64,000 bases of DNA from Imhoffiella fuscus. GTDB taxonomy: Bacteria; Pseudomonadota; Gammaproteobacteria; Chromatiales; Chromatiaceae. The stretch covers positions 1 to 64,000 of the forward strand of contig NZ_JBHUHX010000002.1 in assembly GCF_042682685.1 (NCBI RefSeq), read 5' to 3'. The position numbers and the translations under genes are program-made. Shown here in pieces: positions 1 through 8,949 of the stretch. Within the stretch, counting starts at the first letter, position 1, and the number at the start of each line of letters is the position of its first letter. Under the pieces are notes generated by a model that saw nothing but the letters and a program-made list of their open reading frames with translations, ran no database searches and was not told the DNA's origin.

Positions 1-88
1 TAAGTATAGATTACTTGGTACCTGAGCCCGTGAACTGAATGATACATGGAATAAGAAAACCGCCTATATGTGTTGTGAAGGAGGTTGT

Positions 89-325
89 GTGGCATTTTCG
101 AGTCTGGAAAGAGACGCGCTCCTCTCGGTCAAGGGAGTCGGCCCTACCGTCGTGAAACGATTTGAGGAGATCGGCATAGATACGCTTTTCGATTTGGCGA
201 CGTATCAGGCGGATGACATCGCGGAAATGGTCGCTTCAATGCTGCGAACAACATGCTGGAAAAATAGTCCTCAAGCCAAGGCAGCCATCGAGGCTGCAAT
301 TTCTCGGGCAAAAGAAGGGGTGTAA
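89..325 (+). CDS. small helix-hairpin-helix (HhH) protein, hypothetical
   Basis: Encodes about 78 residues. The N-terminal part contains a helix-hairpin-helix signature (KGVGPTVVKRFEEIGIDTL), a non-specific DNA-binding motif also seen in the small 'pathogenicity locus'/Cdd1-like HhH proteins. I chose the GTG at 89 because a strong Shine-Dalgarno (AAGGAGG, 78-84) lies just before it; the in-frame ATG at 68 lies upstream of that site and would waste it. The rest is helical with a tryptophan-containing segment and ends shortly after a lysine/arginine-rich helix. It stands alone, with no operon partner on either side. Precise function is unknown; DNA binding is inferred only from the motif. Confidence 0.7.
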   Translation: MAFSSLERDALLSVKGVGPTVVKRFEEIGIDTLFDLATYQADDIAEMVASMLRTTCWKNSPQAKAAIEAAISRAKEGV

Positions 326-909
326 TGGATCGTTGCACCGGGGCTGGATCGGGACAGACCACGTTCTTCTGCTAGGCGTCCGCCCTGGTTCCCCTCCAGG
401 ACGGCCACGCCCCTGCACACCGAAGTCGTGCTGCGAGCTGTAGGGGCCATCGCAGTACGCAAGGATGTCGCTGTCCGCTCGCTCCTCTCCACGCACCGTC
501 GATGTCCGTTCGACGACTCCGAAACGTCGAGCGAGATCCGCCTGATACTCGTCCAGACGCCTCCCCTTGCACTCAACAGCCACGGCGGTGCCTAAGCCGC
601 TATCTCCGGCGATCGATCAGGGTATAAGATCGCGTCGGGCAGGGCCGTCGGTCCGGTTTCTCCGATGGATGACGACTGAGCGGGCGTCGCCTGGCATGCG
701 GCACGATGATTCGAGGCCGTGTGCACGACACCCGCGATCACCGTGGCGTCATGCCATGCTCGACCGCCCTTCACCACTGGACATGCTGTTACCGATCATC
801 GCTCACCGCACCGCAATGCGCGGCCATCTAAATATATGGCGTCATCGCCGAAGATCCGCAGGTTTACAACGAGGAGCTGCGCTCCGCCAATGAAGGATTG
901 GAAACCGCG
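326..909. other. intergenic region, probable gene-decay zone
   Basis: No convincing gene. Short reading frames on both strands show no recognisable domain. From about 865 the + strand frame already reads as the helical coiled-coil linker (NEELRSANEGLETAM) that joins CheR to PAS domains in CheB/CheR fusion proteins. An in-frame TAA at 829-831 closes the frame upstream. The stretch is therefore best explained as sequence left of a deletion breakpoint that removed the CheB/CheR part of the downstream kinase gene. Confidence 0.4.
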
Positions 910-3663
910 ATGAGAGAGCCTCCAGTGCTCAACGAAGAGTTGATCGCCATGAACGCCCAGCTCACGGAGAAGCTCCGTGAGCTGGAAGAGATCAACGACG
1001 ATCTCAACAACCTCCTGGAAAGCAGCGAGGTGCCTACGCTGTTTCTCGATCCGCGCTTGCACATCCGTCGCTGGACCCCGGCGACCGACGCTTTGCTGCG
1101 GCTCATCCCGACCGATGTCGGTCGCTCGCTGAAGGATCTCGCCTGGTGCTTCGAGGATCCGGATCTGCTCGATGACGCAGCCCTGGTGCTGGCGGGCATG
1201 TCGGTCGAATCGCGCGAGGTCCTCAGCGACCAGGGCCACTGGTATCTGCGCCGCATACTGCCCTATTGTTCCAAGACCACGCCGATCAATGGCGTCGTCG
1301 TGACCTTTGCCGAGATGACGGCGCGCAAGCACGCCGAGCTGGCGCTCGCCGACAGCGAACGCACCCTGCGTCGCGTCACCGATGCGCTGCCGGCGCTGAT
1401 CTCGCGCGTCGATGCATCGCTGTGCTACCGCTTCAACAATGCCGCCTACGAGCGCTGGTTCGGTCTCGATCGGGCGGACATTCTCGGCAAGCCGGTCGTC
1501 GAGATCATCGGGGAGCAGTCCTTCGCGCGGGCTCGCCCTCGCATGGAGCGGGCTCTGGCGGGCGAGGGGTGCGTCTTCGACGCCTGGCTTCCTTTCCAGG
1601 GAGGCGGCACCCGTTACTGTCAGGTGCAGTACATCCCGGATCGACAGGTGGACGGGCGCGTCACCGGTTTCTTTGTGCTGGTCATCGACATCAGCGACCG
1701 ACGCCGTAGCGAGGAGATCATCGAGCGTCTCAATGCCGAGAACCGGGTGCGGGCGGCCGAACTGCGCGCGGTCTTCGAGGCTGCTCCAGTGGGGATCTAT
1801 CTCGGACGAGACAGGGATTGCCGCGATATGGAGATGAACCGAGCCGGTGCCGAGATCCTGCGCCTACCCGAGCACGTCAATCCGTCCATGTCCGGCCCCG
1901 ATGCCGACGCGCTGGCGTTTCGCATTTTCCATGCGGGCGATGAGCTCGCCTCCGAGGATTTGCCCATGCAAAGGGTGGCGCGCACCGGCGAATCCGTGCA
2001 CGGTTTCGAGGAGGACATCGTCTTCGCGGATGGTGAGATCAAGCACCTCATCGCCTCCGCCGCGCCCTTGCGCAACGAGTCGGGCGAGATCGGTGGCTGC
2101 GTTGGGATCCTTGCCGACGTCACGCGCGCCACGCAGGCCGAGCGGCGCTACCGCGAGGCCCTGGAGCGGCTCAAGCTGCATGTCGACCGGTCTCCGGTCG
2201 CGTCCCTGGAGTGGGCGGCGGATACCGGCATCCTGCGCTGGTCGCCTGCGGCGGAGCGGGTGTTCGGCTGGAGCGAGGCCGAGGCACTGCAAGGCTCGCT
2301 GCACAACCTGGGGCTGTTTCCGGAAGATGAGCGCGAATCGTTCGCGGACATGGTCGGTGGCCTGGTCGGCGGTCTGGTCGAGCACAACCACTGCCTGCAT
2401 CTCAACCAGCGCAAGGACGGCGAGGTCGTCTGGTGCGAATGGCACAATTCGGTCCTGCGCGACGGCGATGGCCGGTTGGTCTCGGTCCTTTCGCTCGCGC
2501 TCGATGTGAGCGAGCAGCAGGCCCTGCAGAGGAGTCTGCGCGAGCAGACCGAGCAGCTCGCCGAGGCCGATCGACGCAAGAACACCTTTCTGGCGATGCT
2601 CGGTCACGAGCTGCGCAACCCCTTGGCGCCGGTGCGCAATGCGCTGGATCTACTCGCTCTGGGCAATCAGGATCGGGCCAAGCAGGACTGGGCCTATGCG
2701 GTCATCGACCGCCAGACGCATCATCTGGAGCGTCTGGTGCACGACCTGCTGGATGTCGCCCGCATCACCCGAGGCTCGATCACGTTGCGTATGGCGCGCC
2801 AGGATCTGGGGCAGCTCCTCCACCAGGCGCTGGAGGTGGTGGATCGCGAGATGCGTGCGCGCGGGCATGAGGTCGTGCTGGAGGTGCCGGCGGATCCGGT
2901 GCCGGTGCGGGGCGATGAGACGCGGCTCGTCCAGGTGTTGAGCAACGTGCTGCACAATGCCGCCAAGTACACGGATGAGTGTGGTCGCATCGGTGTCACC
3001 CTGGCGCATCACGCCGACGGTGCCAGGGTCACGGTCGAGGACAATGGTCAGGGCATCGCGGCGGAGGCGATCCCATCGCTGTTCGAGGCATTTACGCAGG
3101 GACCGCGCTCGTTGGCGCGCGCGGAGGGCGGTCTGGGTTTAGGGCTGACCCTGGTGAAGACCCTGGTCGATCTGCATGGCGGGCGTGTCGAGATCGACAG
3201 CGCAGGCGTCGGCCTCGGCAGTCGCGTCACGCTGACCTTTCCGCTCGATGCCGAGCCGGCTCCCGAAGCGCTGGAAGGTCCGGAAGTCGACACGGGCTCC
3301 AGCATTGAGGTCACGCCCCGCAAACGTGTGCTGGTCGTCGATGACAGCGCCGAGGTGGTCGAGGCGGTGAGCGAGCTGCTGAACGCACTCGGTCATGAGG
3401 TCTCGGGCGCCTCGAACGGCGCAGAGGCGCTGGACGCGGTGACCAGGATGAGTCCGGATCTGATCCTGCTCGACATCGGGCTGCCCGATATCGACGGCAT
3501 CGAGGTCGCGCGTCGCCTGTTCGACCTGCCTGAACGCAAGGCGATTCGGCTGGTCGCGGTGTCCGGTTATGGCGCGAGTCACCTTGGCACAGATGCGGAC
3601 CTGTTCGACGCGCACCTCCTCAAACCCGCCGGTCTTGCGGATCTCCAGAAGGTTCTGGAGTAG
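910..3663 (+). CDS. hybrid sensor histidine kinase, multi-PAS, response-regulator tail
   Basis: A soluble hybrid kinase of about 917 residues. From the N-terminus: a coiled coil, four PAS-type segments (about 40-150, 155-270, 280-405, 410-540), a HisKA domain with the phospho-accepting His566 in LGHELRNPLAP, an HATPase_c domain (N-box NVLHNAAKY, G-boxes VEDNGQGI and GLGLGLTLVK), and a receiver domain with the acidic pair at 811-812 and phospho-acceptor Asp855 (LLDIGLPD). The first coiled coil plus PAS closely resemble the part that follows CheR in CheB/CheR-PAS-kinase fusions (RRWTPATDAL, WYLRRILPY), but CheB and CheR are absent. The start is uncertain: ATG 910 is chosen, with TTG 898 and ATG 949 as alternatives. 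No transmembrane segment, so it probably senses a cytoplasmic redox or ligand signal. No partner regulator is adjacent. Confidence 0.85.
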   Translation: MREPPVLNEELIAMNAQLTEKLRELEEINDDLNNLLESSEVPTLFLDPRLHIRRWTPATDALLRLIPTDVGRSLKDLAWCFEDPDLLDDAALVLAGMSVESREVLSDQGHWYLRRILPYCSKTTPINGVVVTFAEMTARKHAELALADSERTLRRVTDALPALISRVDASLCYRFNNAAYERWFGLDRADILGKPVVEIIGEQSFARARPRMERALAGEGCVFDAWLPFQGGGTRYCQVQYIPDRQVDGRVTGFFVLVIDISDRRRSEEIIERLNAENRVRAAELRAVFEAAPVGIYLGRDRDCRDMEMNRAGAEILRLPEHVNPSMSGPDADALAFRIFHAGDELASEDLPMQRVARTGESVHGFEEDIVFADGEIKHLIASAAPLRNESGEIGGCVGILADVTRATQAERRYREALERLKLHVDRSPVASLEWAADTGILRWSPAAERVFGWSEAEALQGSLHNLGLFPEDERESFADMVGGLVGGLVEHNHCLHLNQRKDGEVVWCEWHNSVLRDGDGRLVSVLSLALDVSEQQALQRSLREQTEQLAEADRRKNTFLAMLGHELRNPLAPVRNALDLLALGNQDRAKQDWAYAVIDRQTHHLERLVHDLLDVARITRGSITLRMARQDLGQLLHQALEVVDREMRARGHEVVLEVPADPVPVRGDETRLVQVLSNVLHNAAKYTDECGRIGVTLAHHADGARVTVEDNGQGIAAEAIPSLFEAFTQGPRSLARAEGGLGLGLTLVKTLVDLHGGRVEIDSAGVGLGSRVTLTFPLDAEPAPEALEGPEVDTGSSIEVTPRKRVLVVDDSAEVVEAVSELLNALGHEVSGASNGAEALDAVTRMSPDLILLDIGLPDIDGIEVARRLFDLPERKAIRLVAVSGYGASHLGTDADLFDAHLLKPAGLADLQKVLE

Positions 3664-4072
3664 AGCGTCGCGCGTGGTTCTCGCCCCTGTCCGGGGACGC
3701 TGGTGGTTATGCGCCGATGATGGCTTAAATGCACCAGCGTTCCGGTGCTTCCCTTCGTCCCTCATCTCTCGTGGGGGCCGTCTGGAAACTCCGTTTCACC
3801 AGCTACCGACATCGCTTGCAGAGGATCGCAATCACGCCGGACGCTGGCGAAGCAGCGCGGCGACGACTGCGGCCCAAGGCATGACGAGGCGCACTAACCT
3901 CCCGGTCTACGGGTAGGCTCTTTTACAGAATATCCCTTGGTTCCGCAGGTTGGCGCGACGTTTGCTGTATGTCCAGCCGTCGCGGCGGCCAAATATCCCT
4001 CTTCCGATCGGTGTTGGCGTCGTGACGACAGTTCGCCGACGAGATCTCGATCCTGGTAGATGGGCCGTCCAT
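3664..4072. other. intergenic region upstream of the glutamate-synthase-like operon
   Basis: About 410 bases without a credible gene. Its only clear content is a sigma-54-type promoter at 3950-3966, described separately, followed by a leader of about 100 nt. The reading frame of the downstream gene stays open back to the promoter, but the TTG at 3950 lies inside the promoter element itself and cannot be the start. Confidence 0.5.
3950..3966 (+). promoter_or_regulatory. candidate sigma-54 (RpoN) promoter for the 4073-7449 operon
   Basis: The sequence TTGGCGCGACGTTTGCT fits the RpoN consensus TTGGCACG-N4-TTGCW at all positions but one. GG and GC are separated by exactly 10 bases. Predicted transcription start is near 3977, about 95 nt before the chosen ATG at 4073. 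Confidence 0.55.
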
Positions 4073-5737
4073 ATGTCCGAATTCCTGCACGCCTTGACAC
4101 GCGCTGTCGTTCCGTTGCTGGCCTTGCTGGCGAGCATCGTGGCGGCTCTGGTTGCGCCGGATTCCAGATTCGCGCTGCTGGTCTATGCCCTCAGCGCATG
4201 CTTGGTGGCGTTCGGGCTGATCGACCTCTTCCAGCGCGGCAATGCGGTGATCCGCAATTATCCGGTCGCCGGCCATCTTCGCTTCCTGGCCTATCGTCTG
4301 CGGCCCTTTCTGCGCCAGTACATCGTCGAAGACGACCTGGAGGGAACACCGCTGAGCTTCGAGGCGCGTAACTTGGTCAAGGCGCGCGCCAGCGGGGAAA
4401 CGGATACGCAGCCCTTCGGCTCCGAGCGTGCGATGGACGCGGACGGCTATGTCTGGATATCGCACTCGATCGCACCGGTCGAGGAGGCCGACACCGATCC
4501 TCGGGTACGCGTCGGCAACGATCAGTGCCAACAGCCTTATGAGGCGTCCGTGCTGAACATCTCGGCGATGAGCTTCGGGGCCTTGTCGGCCCGCGCGATC
4601 GAGGCATTGAACCTCGGCGCGGCTAAAGGCGGCTTCTACCACGACACAGGGGAGGGTGGTCTCTCCGACTATCACCTCAAGCACGGCGGGGATCTGGTCT
4701 GGGAACTCGGTTCGGGATACTTCGGCGCTCGGGACAAGCAGGGACGATTCGATCCCGAATCATTTCGCGACAAGGCCCAGCGGGATGCGGTCAGGATGAC
4801 CGAGATCAAGCTCTCACAGGGCGCGAAGCCAGGACACGGCGGCCTGTTGCCCGCAGCCAAGGTCACCGAGGAGATCGCTGCGGTCCGTCAGGTCCCGGCG
4901 CACCGCGACTGTCTCTCGCCGCGTGGTCACTCGGCCTTTTCGACCCCGGTCGGGCTGCTGGAATTCGCCGCCCGCATGCGGGAACTCTCCGGCGGCAAGC
5001 CGGTGGGGATCAAGCTCTGCGTCGGCCAGCCGCACGAGGTGATGGCGCTGATGAAGGCGATGCTTAAGACGGGCATCCTGCTCGACTTCATCGTCGTCGA
5101 CGGCGCCGAGGGCGGCACGGGTGCCGCGCCGCTGGAGCTTTCGGACTGGGTCGGCATGCCGCTGAACGAGGGGCTGGCGGTGGTGCGCAATGCCTTGGCG
5201 GGTAGCGGTCTGCGCCGCCATGTTCGGCTTGCAGCCAGCGGCAAGGTCTATTCCGGCATGGGCATCGCGCACAACCTGGCCATGGGAGCCGACTGGTGCA
5301 ATGCGGCCCGTGCCTTCATGTTCTCGATCGGCTGTATCCAATCCAAGCGCTGCCATTTGGGAACCTGTCCGACCGGGGTCGCGACCCAGGACCGCTGGCG
5401 TCAGCGCGGCCTGGTGCCGAGCGTACAAGGCGAGCGTGCGGCCCGGTTTCATCGCAAGACGATCGAGGCGCTCGTCGACATCACGGCCGCCTGCGGCCTG
5501 ATGCATCCCTCCGATCTGCAGCCGCACCACCTGGCGATCCGAACCGGGGCCGCAGAGGCCAAGCCGTTGGACGAGCTGCAGCACTTTCTGCCGGAAGGGA
5601 TCCTGCTCGAGGATCCGCACAGCACGCAGTATGCCGAATTCTGGGAGGCGGCCGACCCAGACACCTTCGCGCCCCGGATCGATCTGACCGAGCGGCGCGT
5701 TTCCATCGACACGCGCAACACGGGGTTGTTCACATGA
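4073..5737 (+). CDS. FMN-binding glutamate synthase family protein, membrane-anchored
   Basis: About 554 residues. Two N-terminal transmembrane helices (about 11-30 and 34-52) are followed by the FMN/TIM-barrel domain of the glutamate synthase large subunit: ISAMSFGALS, the GEGG loop, GHGGLLPAAKV, and VDGAEGGTGAAP near the flavin site. A C-x5-C-x4-C motif at 421, 427 and 432 matches the [3Fe-4S] ligands of glutamate synthase. It lacks the glutaminase (GATase) and NADPH-subunit domains, so it is not a complete GOGAT; such stand-alone proteins are usually of unproven function. ATG 4073 is chosen because translation upstream runs into the sigma-54 promoter. Its TGA overlaps the ATG of the PoxB homologue (ATGA, 5734-5737), implying translational coupling and a shared redox task. 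Confidence 0.85.
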   Translation: MSEFLHALTRAVVPLLALLASIVAALVAPDSRFALLVYALSACLVAFGLIDLFQRGNAVIRNYPVAGHLRFLAYRLRPFLRQYIVEDDLEGTPLSFEARNLVKARASGETDTQPFGSERAMDADGYVWISHSIAPVEEADTDPRVRVGNDQCQQPYEASVLNISAMSFGALSARAIEALNLGAAKGGFYHDTGEGGLSDYHLKHGGDLVWELGSGYFGARDKQGRFDPESFRDKAQRDAVRMTEIKLSQGAKPGHGGLLPAAKVTEEIAAVRQVPAHRDCLSPRGHSAFSTPVGLLEFAARMRELSGGKPVGIKLCVGQPHEVMALMKAMLKTGILLDFIVVDGAEGGTGAAPLELSDWVGMPLNEGLAVVRNALAGSGLRRHVRLAASGKVYSGMGIAHNLAMGADWCNAARAFMFSIGCIQSKRCHLGTCPTGVATQDRWRQRGLVPSVQGERAARFHRKTIEALVDITAACGLMHPSDLQPHHLAIRTGAAEAKPLDELQHFLPEGILLEDPHSTQYAEFWEAADPDTFAPRIDLTERRVSIDTRNTGLFT

Positions 5738-7449
5738 GTACGAGCGTATCCGAAGTCATCGTCGACACCTTGGTGCAGGCCGGCACGCGGCGCTGCTATG
5801 GCATCGTCGGGGACACCATCAATCATTTTACCGACGCGGTACGCCGCTCCGAGCTGGAGTGGGTGCATGTGCGTCACGAGGAGGTCGGCGGTCTGGCGGC
5901 CGGCGGTGAAGCCTATATGACGGGTGAGCTGGCCGCCTGCGCCGGCACCTGCGGTCCGGGCAGCCTGCACTTTCTCAACGGCATCTTCGAGAGCCACCGC
6001 AACGGCGCCCCCGTGGTGCTGATCGCCTCGAACGTCGATCGGCACGAGGAAGGGCTGGGCTTCCCGCAGGAGGTCGATCAGAAGAAGCTCTACGAGCAAT
6101 GTTCCGTGTTCTGCGAGCGGATTGCGCACCCGGATCAGGCGCGGCGTATCACCGCGCAGGCGGCCCAGGCCGCGCTGGCCAGGCGGGGCGTCGCGGTGGT
6201 GATCGTCAACGGCGACCTGCTGCAGGAACAATGTGCCGACGGTCTGCGCTGGACGGTGAATCGTGCGACCCCGGTGACCATTCCCTCGAAGGATGAGCTG
6301 GAGGCGATCGCTGAGGCCATCGATGGCGCAGCCCGCATCACCCTGTACGTCGGCATCGGTGCGCGCGACGCGCGCGAGCGGCTGATCGCATTCGCCGACC
6401 GGATCAAGGCGCCGATCGTTCACACGACGCGCTCGAAGGAGTTCGTCGAGCCGGACAATCCGTACAACGTCGGGATGACCGGCATCCTCGGCAATCGGGC
6501 GGGGATGGAGGCGGTCGCCGATTGCGACCTGCTGCTGGCGCTGGGTACCGATTTCGCATACACACAGTTCTACCCGGAGGATGCGCGCATCGTCCAGGTC
6601 GATATCGATCCGACGCGCCTCGGTCGGCGTGCCCCGGTCGACATCGGCGTGGTCGGCGACGTGGGGGCGACGCTGGATGCACTGAGCGAGAGGGTCGCCC
6701 CGCGTGACAAGGACGAACATCTCCAAAAGGCGCTGGATCAGTGGCGGCAGGATCAGGAACAGTACCGCGCCCACGGCGAGGGAAAGGATCCTGGCCTCAT
6801 CCACCCGCAGCAACTGACCCAAGCGCTCGATCGCCTCGCCGCTCGGGACGCGATCTTCACGGCCGACGGCGGGTCGCCGATGGTCTGGCTGCTGCGCCAT
6901 CTGAGCGCCAATGGCCATCGCCGCTTTCTCACCAGCTTGTTGCACGGCACCATGGCCAATGCCTATCCGCAGGCCCTCGGCATTCAGAAGGCGTACCCGG
7001 ACCGGCAGGTGATCGCCTTGTGCGGCGACGGCGGCATGACCATGCTGATGGGCGATCTGCTGACCTTGGTGCAGGAACGCCTGCCGGTGAAGCTGCTCGT
7101 CTTCAACAATGGCTCGCTGGGCTTCGTCGAGATGGAACAGCGCGTCGAAGGCCTGCTCGATGCCTACACCGGTCTCAAGAATCCGGACTTCGGGAAGGTG
7201 GCCGAGGCCTGCGGACTCTACGGCGCGCGCGTGGATCGGGCGGATCGTCTGGAGGCGGCGCTGGCGTCATGGCTGGCGCATGACGGGCCGGCCCTGCTCG
7301 ATGTGGCGGTGAATCGCTTCGAGCTGGTCATGCCGCCCAAGGTGGAGGTCGGTCAGGTCGCCTCGACCGCGCTGTTCGGTCTCAAGGCCGTCCTCAATGG
7401 CCGCACCGACGAGGTGGTGCAGCTGTTGAAGAACAATTTCCTCAAATAG
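5734..7449 (+). CDS. poxB: thiamine-diphosphate pyruvate dehydrogenase (quinone), PoxB family
   Basis: A 571-residue protein collinear with E. coli PoxB (572 residues), which decarboxylates pyruvate to acetate and CO2 and passes electrons through FAD to membrane quinone. Visible features are the catalytic glutamate in VRHEEVG (Glu50), the SCGPG-like segment CGTCGPGSLH, the central FAD domain with KAPIVHTTRSKE and YNVGMTG, and the TPP-binding GDGG...NNGS motif. The C-terminal tail (GRTDEVVQLLKNNFLK) resembles the amphipathic lipid-activated membrane-binding helix of E. coli PoxB, so peripheral membrane attachment is likely. The substrate could be another 2-oxoacid; the family assignment is firm, the substrate inferred. 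It is co-translated with the preceding glutamate-synthase-like protein. Confidence 0.85.
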   Translation: MSTSVSEVIVDTLVQAGTRRCYGIVGDTINHFTDAVRRSELEWVHVRHEEVGGLAAGGEAYMTGELAACAGTCGPGSLHFLNGIFESHRNGAPVVLIASNVDRHEEGLGFPQEVDQKKLYEQCSVFCERIAHPDQARRITAQAAQAALARRGVAVVIVNGDLLQEQCADGLRWTVNRATPVTIPSKDELEAIAEAIDGAARITLYVGIGARDARERLIAFADRIKAPIVHTTRSKEFVEPDNPYNVGMTGILGNRAGMEAVADCDLLLALGTDFAYTQFYPEDARIVQVDIDPTRLGRRAPVDIGVVGDVGATLDALSERVAPRDKDEHLQKALDQWRQDQEQYRAHGEGKDPGLIHPQQLTQALDRLAARDAIFTADGGSPMVWLLRHLSANGHRRFLTSLLHGTMANAYPQALGIQKAYPDRQVIALCGDGGMTMLMGDLLTLVQERLPVKLLVFNNGSLGFVEMEQRVEGLLDAYTGLKNPDFGKVAEACGLYGARVDRADRLEAALASWLAHDGPALLDVAVNRFELVMPPKVEVGQVASTALFGLKAVLNGRTDEVVQLLKNNFLK

Positions 7450-7599
7450 GCGATGGGGTGGTCGTGTGGCTGGTTGGTCATGGTCTACACGTCTCCGGCG
7501 GTTCCGGGTTCCGGCATCCGTCTGAGTCACGGCCGAGGCCCGAGCGAGCACCGCGCCATGGACTGTGAAACGGCGGATGGCCCGGCTTGAGACCTGCAG

Positions 7600-7635
7600 C
7601 GGTCGGGTGGAACACGCTGTTGTTCCACCCGACCG
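7600..7635. terminator. long perfect hairpin between convergent genes
   Basis: A 15-bp perfect stem (CGGTCGGGTGGAACA and its complement) closes a 6-nt loop, 150 nt after the poxB stop and 70 nt beyond the stop of the convergent gene at 7707. There is no T-tract, so it is either a bidirectional Rho-assisted terminator or an mRNA-stabilising hairpin. Confidence 0.5.
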
Positions 7636-7706
7636 TCAAGGTCGGTCTCCGCCTCGATGTCCTTTCGGATCGGCCATCACATCAGTGTCAGCCTGCTGGC
7701 GGAATG

Positions 7707-8147
7707 TCATTCGCCCTTGGGCCAGGTGTATGCCAATCGTTGATGTCGTGCGCCGACGGTGACGGTTCTGATCTTGGGCGTGCCCTCGAAGCTCGCCTGA
7801 ATCTTATAGGTTCCGTCGGGGAGATCGATCAGCAGGATCGGCCCCGAGACCAGATCAAGGACTGGAGCGCCCTGTTGGTCGGAGATCGACACCTGGACGT
7901 CTGAAACAAAGGCGCCGTCATCCCTGGCGAAGGTCATCATGAGGTCGTACTGGCTCGCGGCCGATTCCATCGCTGTGGATTCGGGTTGGCCGATACCGCC
8001 AGTGACGTAAGTGATGCCGTTTTGTGTCTGCGCCGGTGGCACGGCGCTTGGGTCTGCGGCGATGGCCGCCGTGGTCGGCGAGAGCAATGCGGCCATGAGG
8101 ATTGTGGCCGCGAACCCATAGCGTTGCTTCATGAACAGGTCAGTCAT
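7707..8147 (-). CDS. secreted protein with carboxypeptidase-regulatory-like fold, hypothetical
   Basis: About 146 residues with a Sec signal peptide (MTDLFMKQRYGFAATILMAALLSPTTAAIAA). The mature part has a low-complexity linker followed by a beta-rich domain (YDLMMTFARDDGAFVSDVQVSISDQ... LIDLPDGTYKIQASFEG... TVTVGA) that resembles carboxypeptidase regulatory-like/transthyretin-type folds common in periplasmic proteins. The start at 8147 is supported by GGGAGAAG a few bases upstream; an internal Met at 8132 lacks a ribosome site. It stands alone, convergent to poxB. A sigma-54-like element lies about 120 nt upstream (8264-8281). No enzymatic motif is visible; function unknown. Confidence 0.65.
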   Translation of the reverse strand: MTDLFMKQRYGFAATILMAALLSPTTAAIAADPSAVPPAQTQNGITYVTGGIGQPESTAMESAASQYDLMMTFARDDGAFVSDVQVSISDQQGAPVLDLVSGPILLIDLPDGTYKIQASFEGTPKIRTVTVGARHQRLAYTWPKGE

Positions 8148-8263
8148 CGGTGCTTCTCCCGTGCTAGTCGTGATTTCTTCTTTGTGAGCGATCGGTTTGC
8201 GACATGAGTCGCGCGATCTCCAGAGATGGTTCACCAACATCCCTTCGTCGGTCGACGAGGGCT

Positions 8264-8281
8264 TTGCGGAATTCGTGCCAG
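8264..8281 (-). promoter_or_regulatory. possible sigma-54 promoter for the secreted protein at 7707-8147
   Basis: On the minus strand CTGGCACGAATTCCGCAA has a perfect -24 box (TGGCACG) and the required 10-base gap to GC, but the -12 box reads CCGC instead of TTGC. The predicted start is near 8254, leaving a leader of about 105 nt. Confidence 0.35.
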
Positions 8282-8619
8282 ATGCGATTCACGGTCTGCG
8301 AGCTCGCTGCTGCGAGCGACGAATCCGCTCCACAGGCTAGCGGTAGAAGCGCCTGGCTTCCGATCGCGAATCGGGGCAGTGGTTGTATAGAGCCGCTGGT
8401 GGGCCTTTTGAGCCGATGTTATGGACGCGATTGCGTTCAGCGATTCCGGTATCCGTGACGATTTCCTTCGCATTCGAGGGTGCGGTTCCTAAACGGGCTG
8501 CCCTGCGGACGATGCCTCGCGGTGCGTCGTCGTAGCGTGCGCCAATGGCGATGACGTCACCAATCGAGGCATTGGCGCTCGCGATCGGAGAGCGCTTCTC
8601 CCGGCGGCTCGACCAGGCG

Positions 8620-8636
8620 CTGGCATTCGCTTTGCT
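8620..8636 (+). promoter_or_regulatory. candidate sigma-54 (RpoN) promoter for the DUF3096/cytochrome operon
   Basis: CTGGCATTCGCTTTGCT has the -24 element YTGGCA, a 10-base GG-GC gap and a perfect TTGCT -12 element. The predicted start near 8647 is about 60 nt before the ATG at 8709. Confidence 0.55.
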
Positions 8637-8708
8637 CAACGCTGGTGTCAGCTTATCTCCGTCGTGCGAACACGACGCGCTATCGCAACCACATAGAAGG
8701 ACACGCCC

Positions 8709-8846
8709 ATGTTTCATCCCTTGCTTCAGCCGATTATCGCCTTGATCGCCGGAATCCTGATCCTTGCGCGTCCCGCGCTGCTCAGTTACATCGTTGCCGT
8801 CTATTTGATCCTTTTCGGGATCCTTGGATTGGCGGCCATGCTGTGA
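8709..8846 (+). CDS. DUF3096 family small membrane protein
   Basis: A 45-residue peptide (MFHPLLQPIIALIAGILILA...) made of two hydrophobic helices joined by RPALLSYIV, which is the pattern of the DUF3096 family of tiny inner-membrane proteins. A good Shine-Dalgarno (AGAAGGA, 8695-8701) precedes the ATG. It begins what looks like a short operon with the cytochrome fusion gene about 100 nt downstream and follows a sigma-54-type promoter. The biochemical role of DUF3096 is not known to me; the context suggests envelope stress. Confidence 0.75.
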   Translation: MFHPLLQPIIALIAGILILARPALLSYIVAVYLILFGILGLAAML

Positions 8847-8949
8847 GGGACGAGTACACGACGCTCGGCGGTGGTCGGCAGGTCGTGCCCATTGCGGCAT
8901 TCGCCCGCTCGTTCCGCGCGACGGTCGGCTCGCCGAGCAGGAGACCATC

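Larger units (their letters stand above)
8148..8708. other. intergenic region between divergent genes
   Basis: About 560 bases with no convincing gene. It carries two divergent sigma-54-like promoters (8264-8281 on the - strand and 8620-8636 on the + strand), described separately. The 66-codon frame starting at 8545 on the + strand shows no domain and overlaps the promoter, so I do not call it. Confidence 0.45.

Noticed and set aside
236..583. 115-codon minus-strand frame beginning AVECKGRRLDEYQADLARRFG
   Set aside because: The start looks vaguely like a nuclease fragment, but no full motif follows and it overlaps the small HhH gene; too weak to call.
5449..6945. 498-codon open frame on the minus strand
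   Set aside because: Shadow of the PoxB gene; its arginine/histidine-rich, repeat-like protein has no domain and the opposite strand codes for a clear enzyme.
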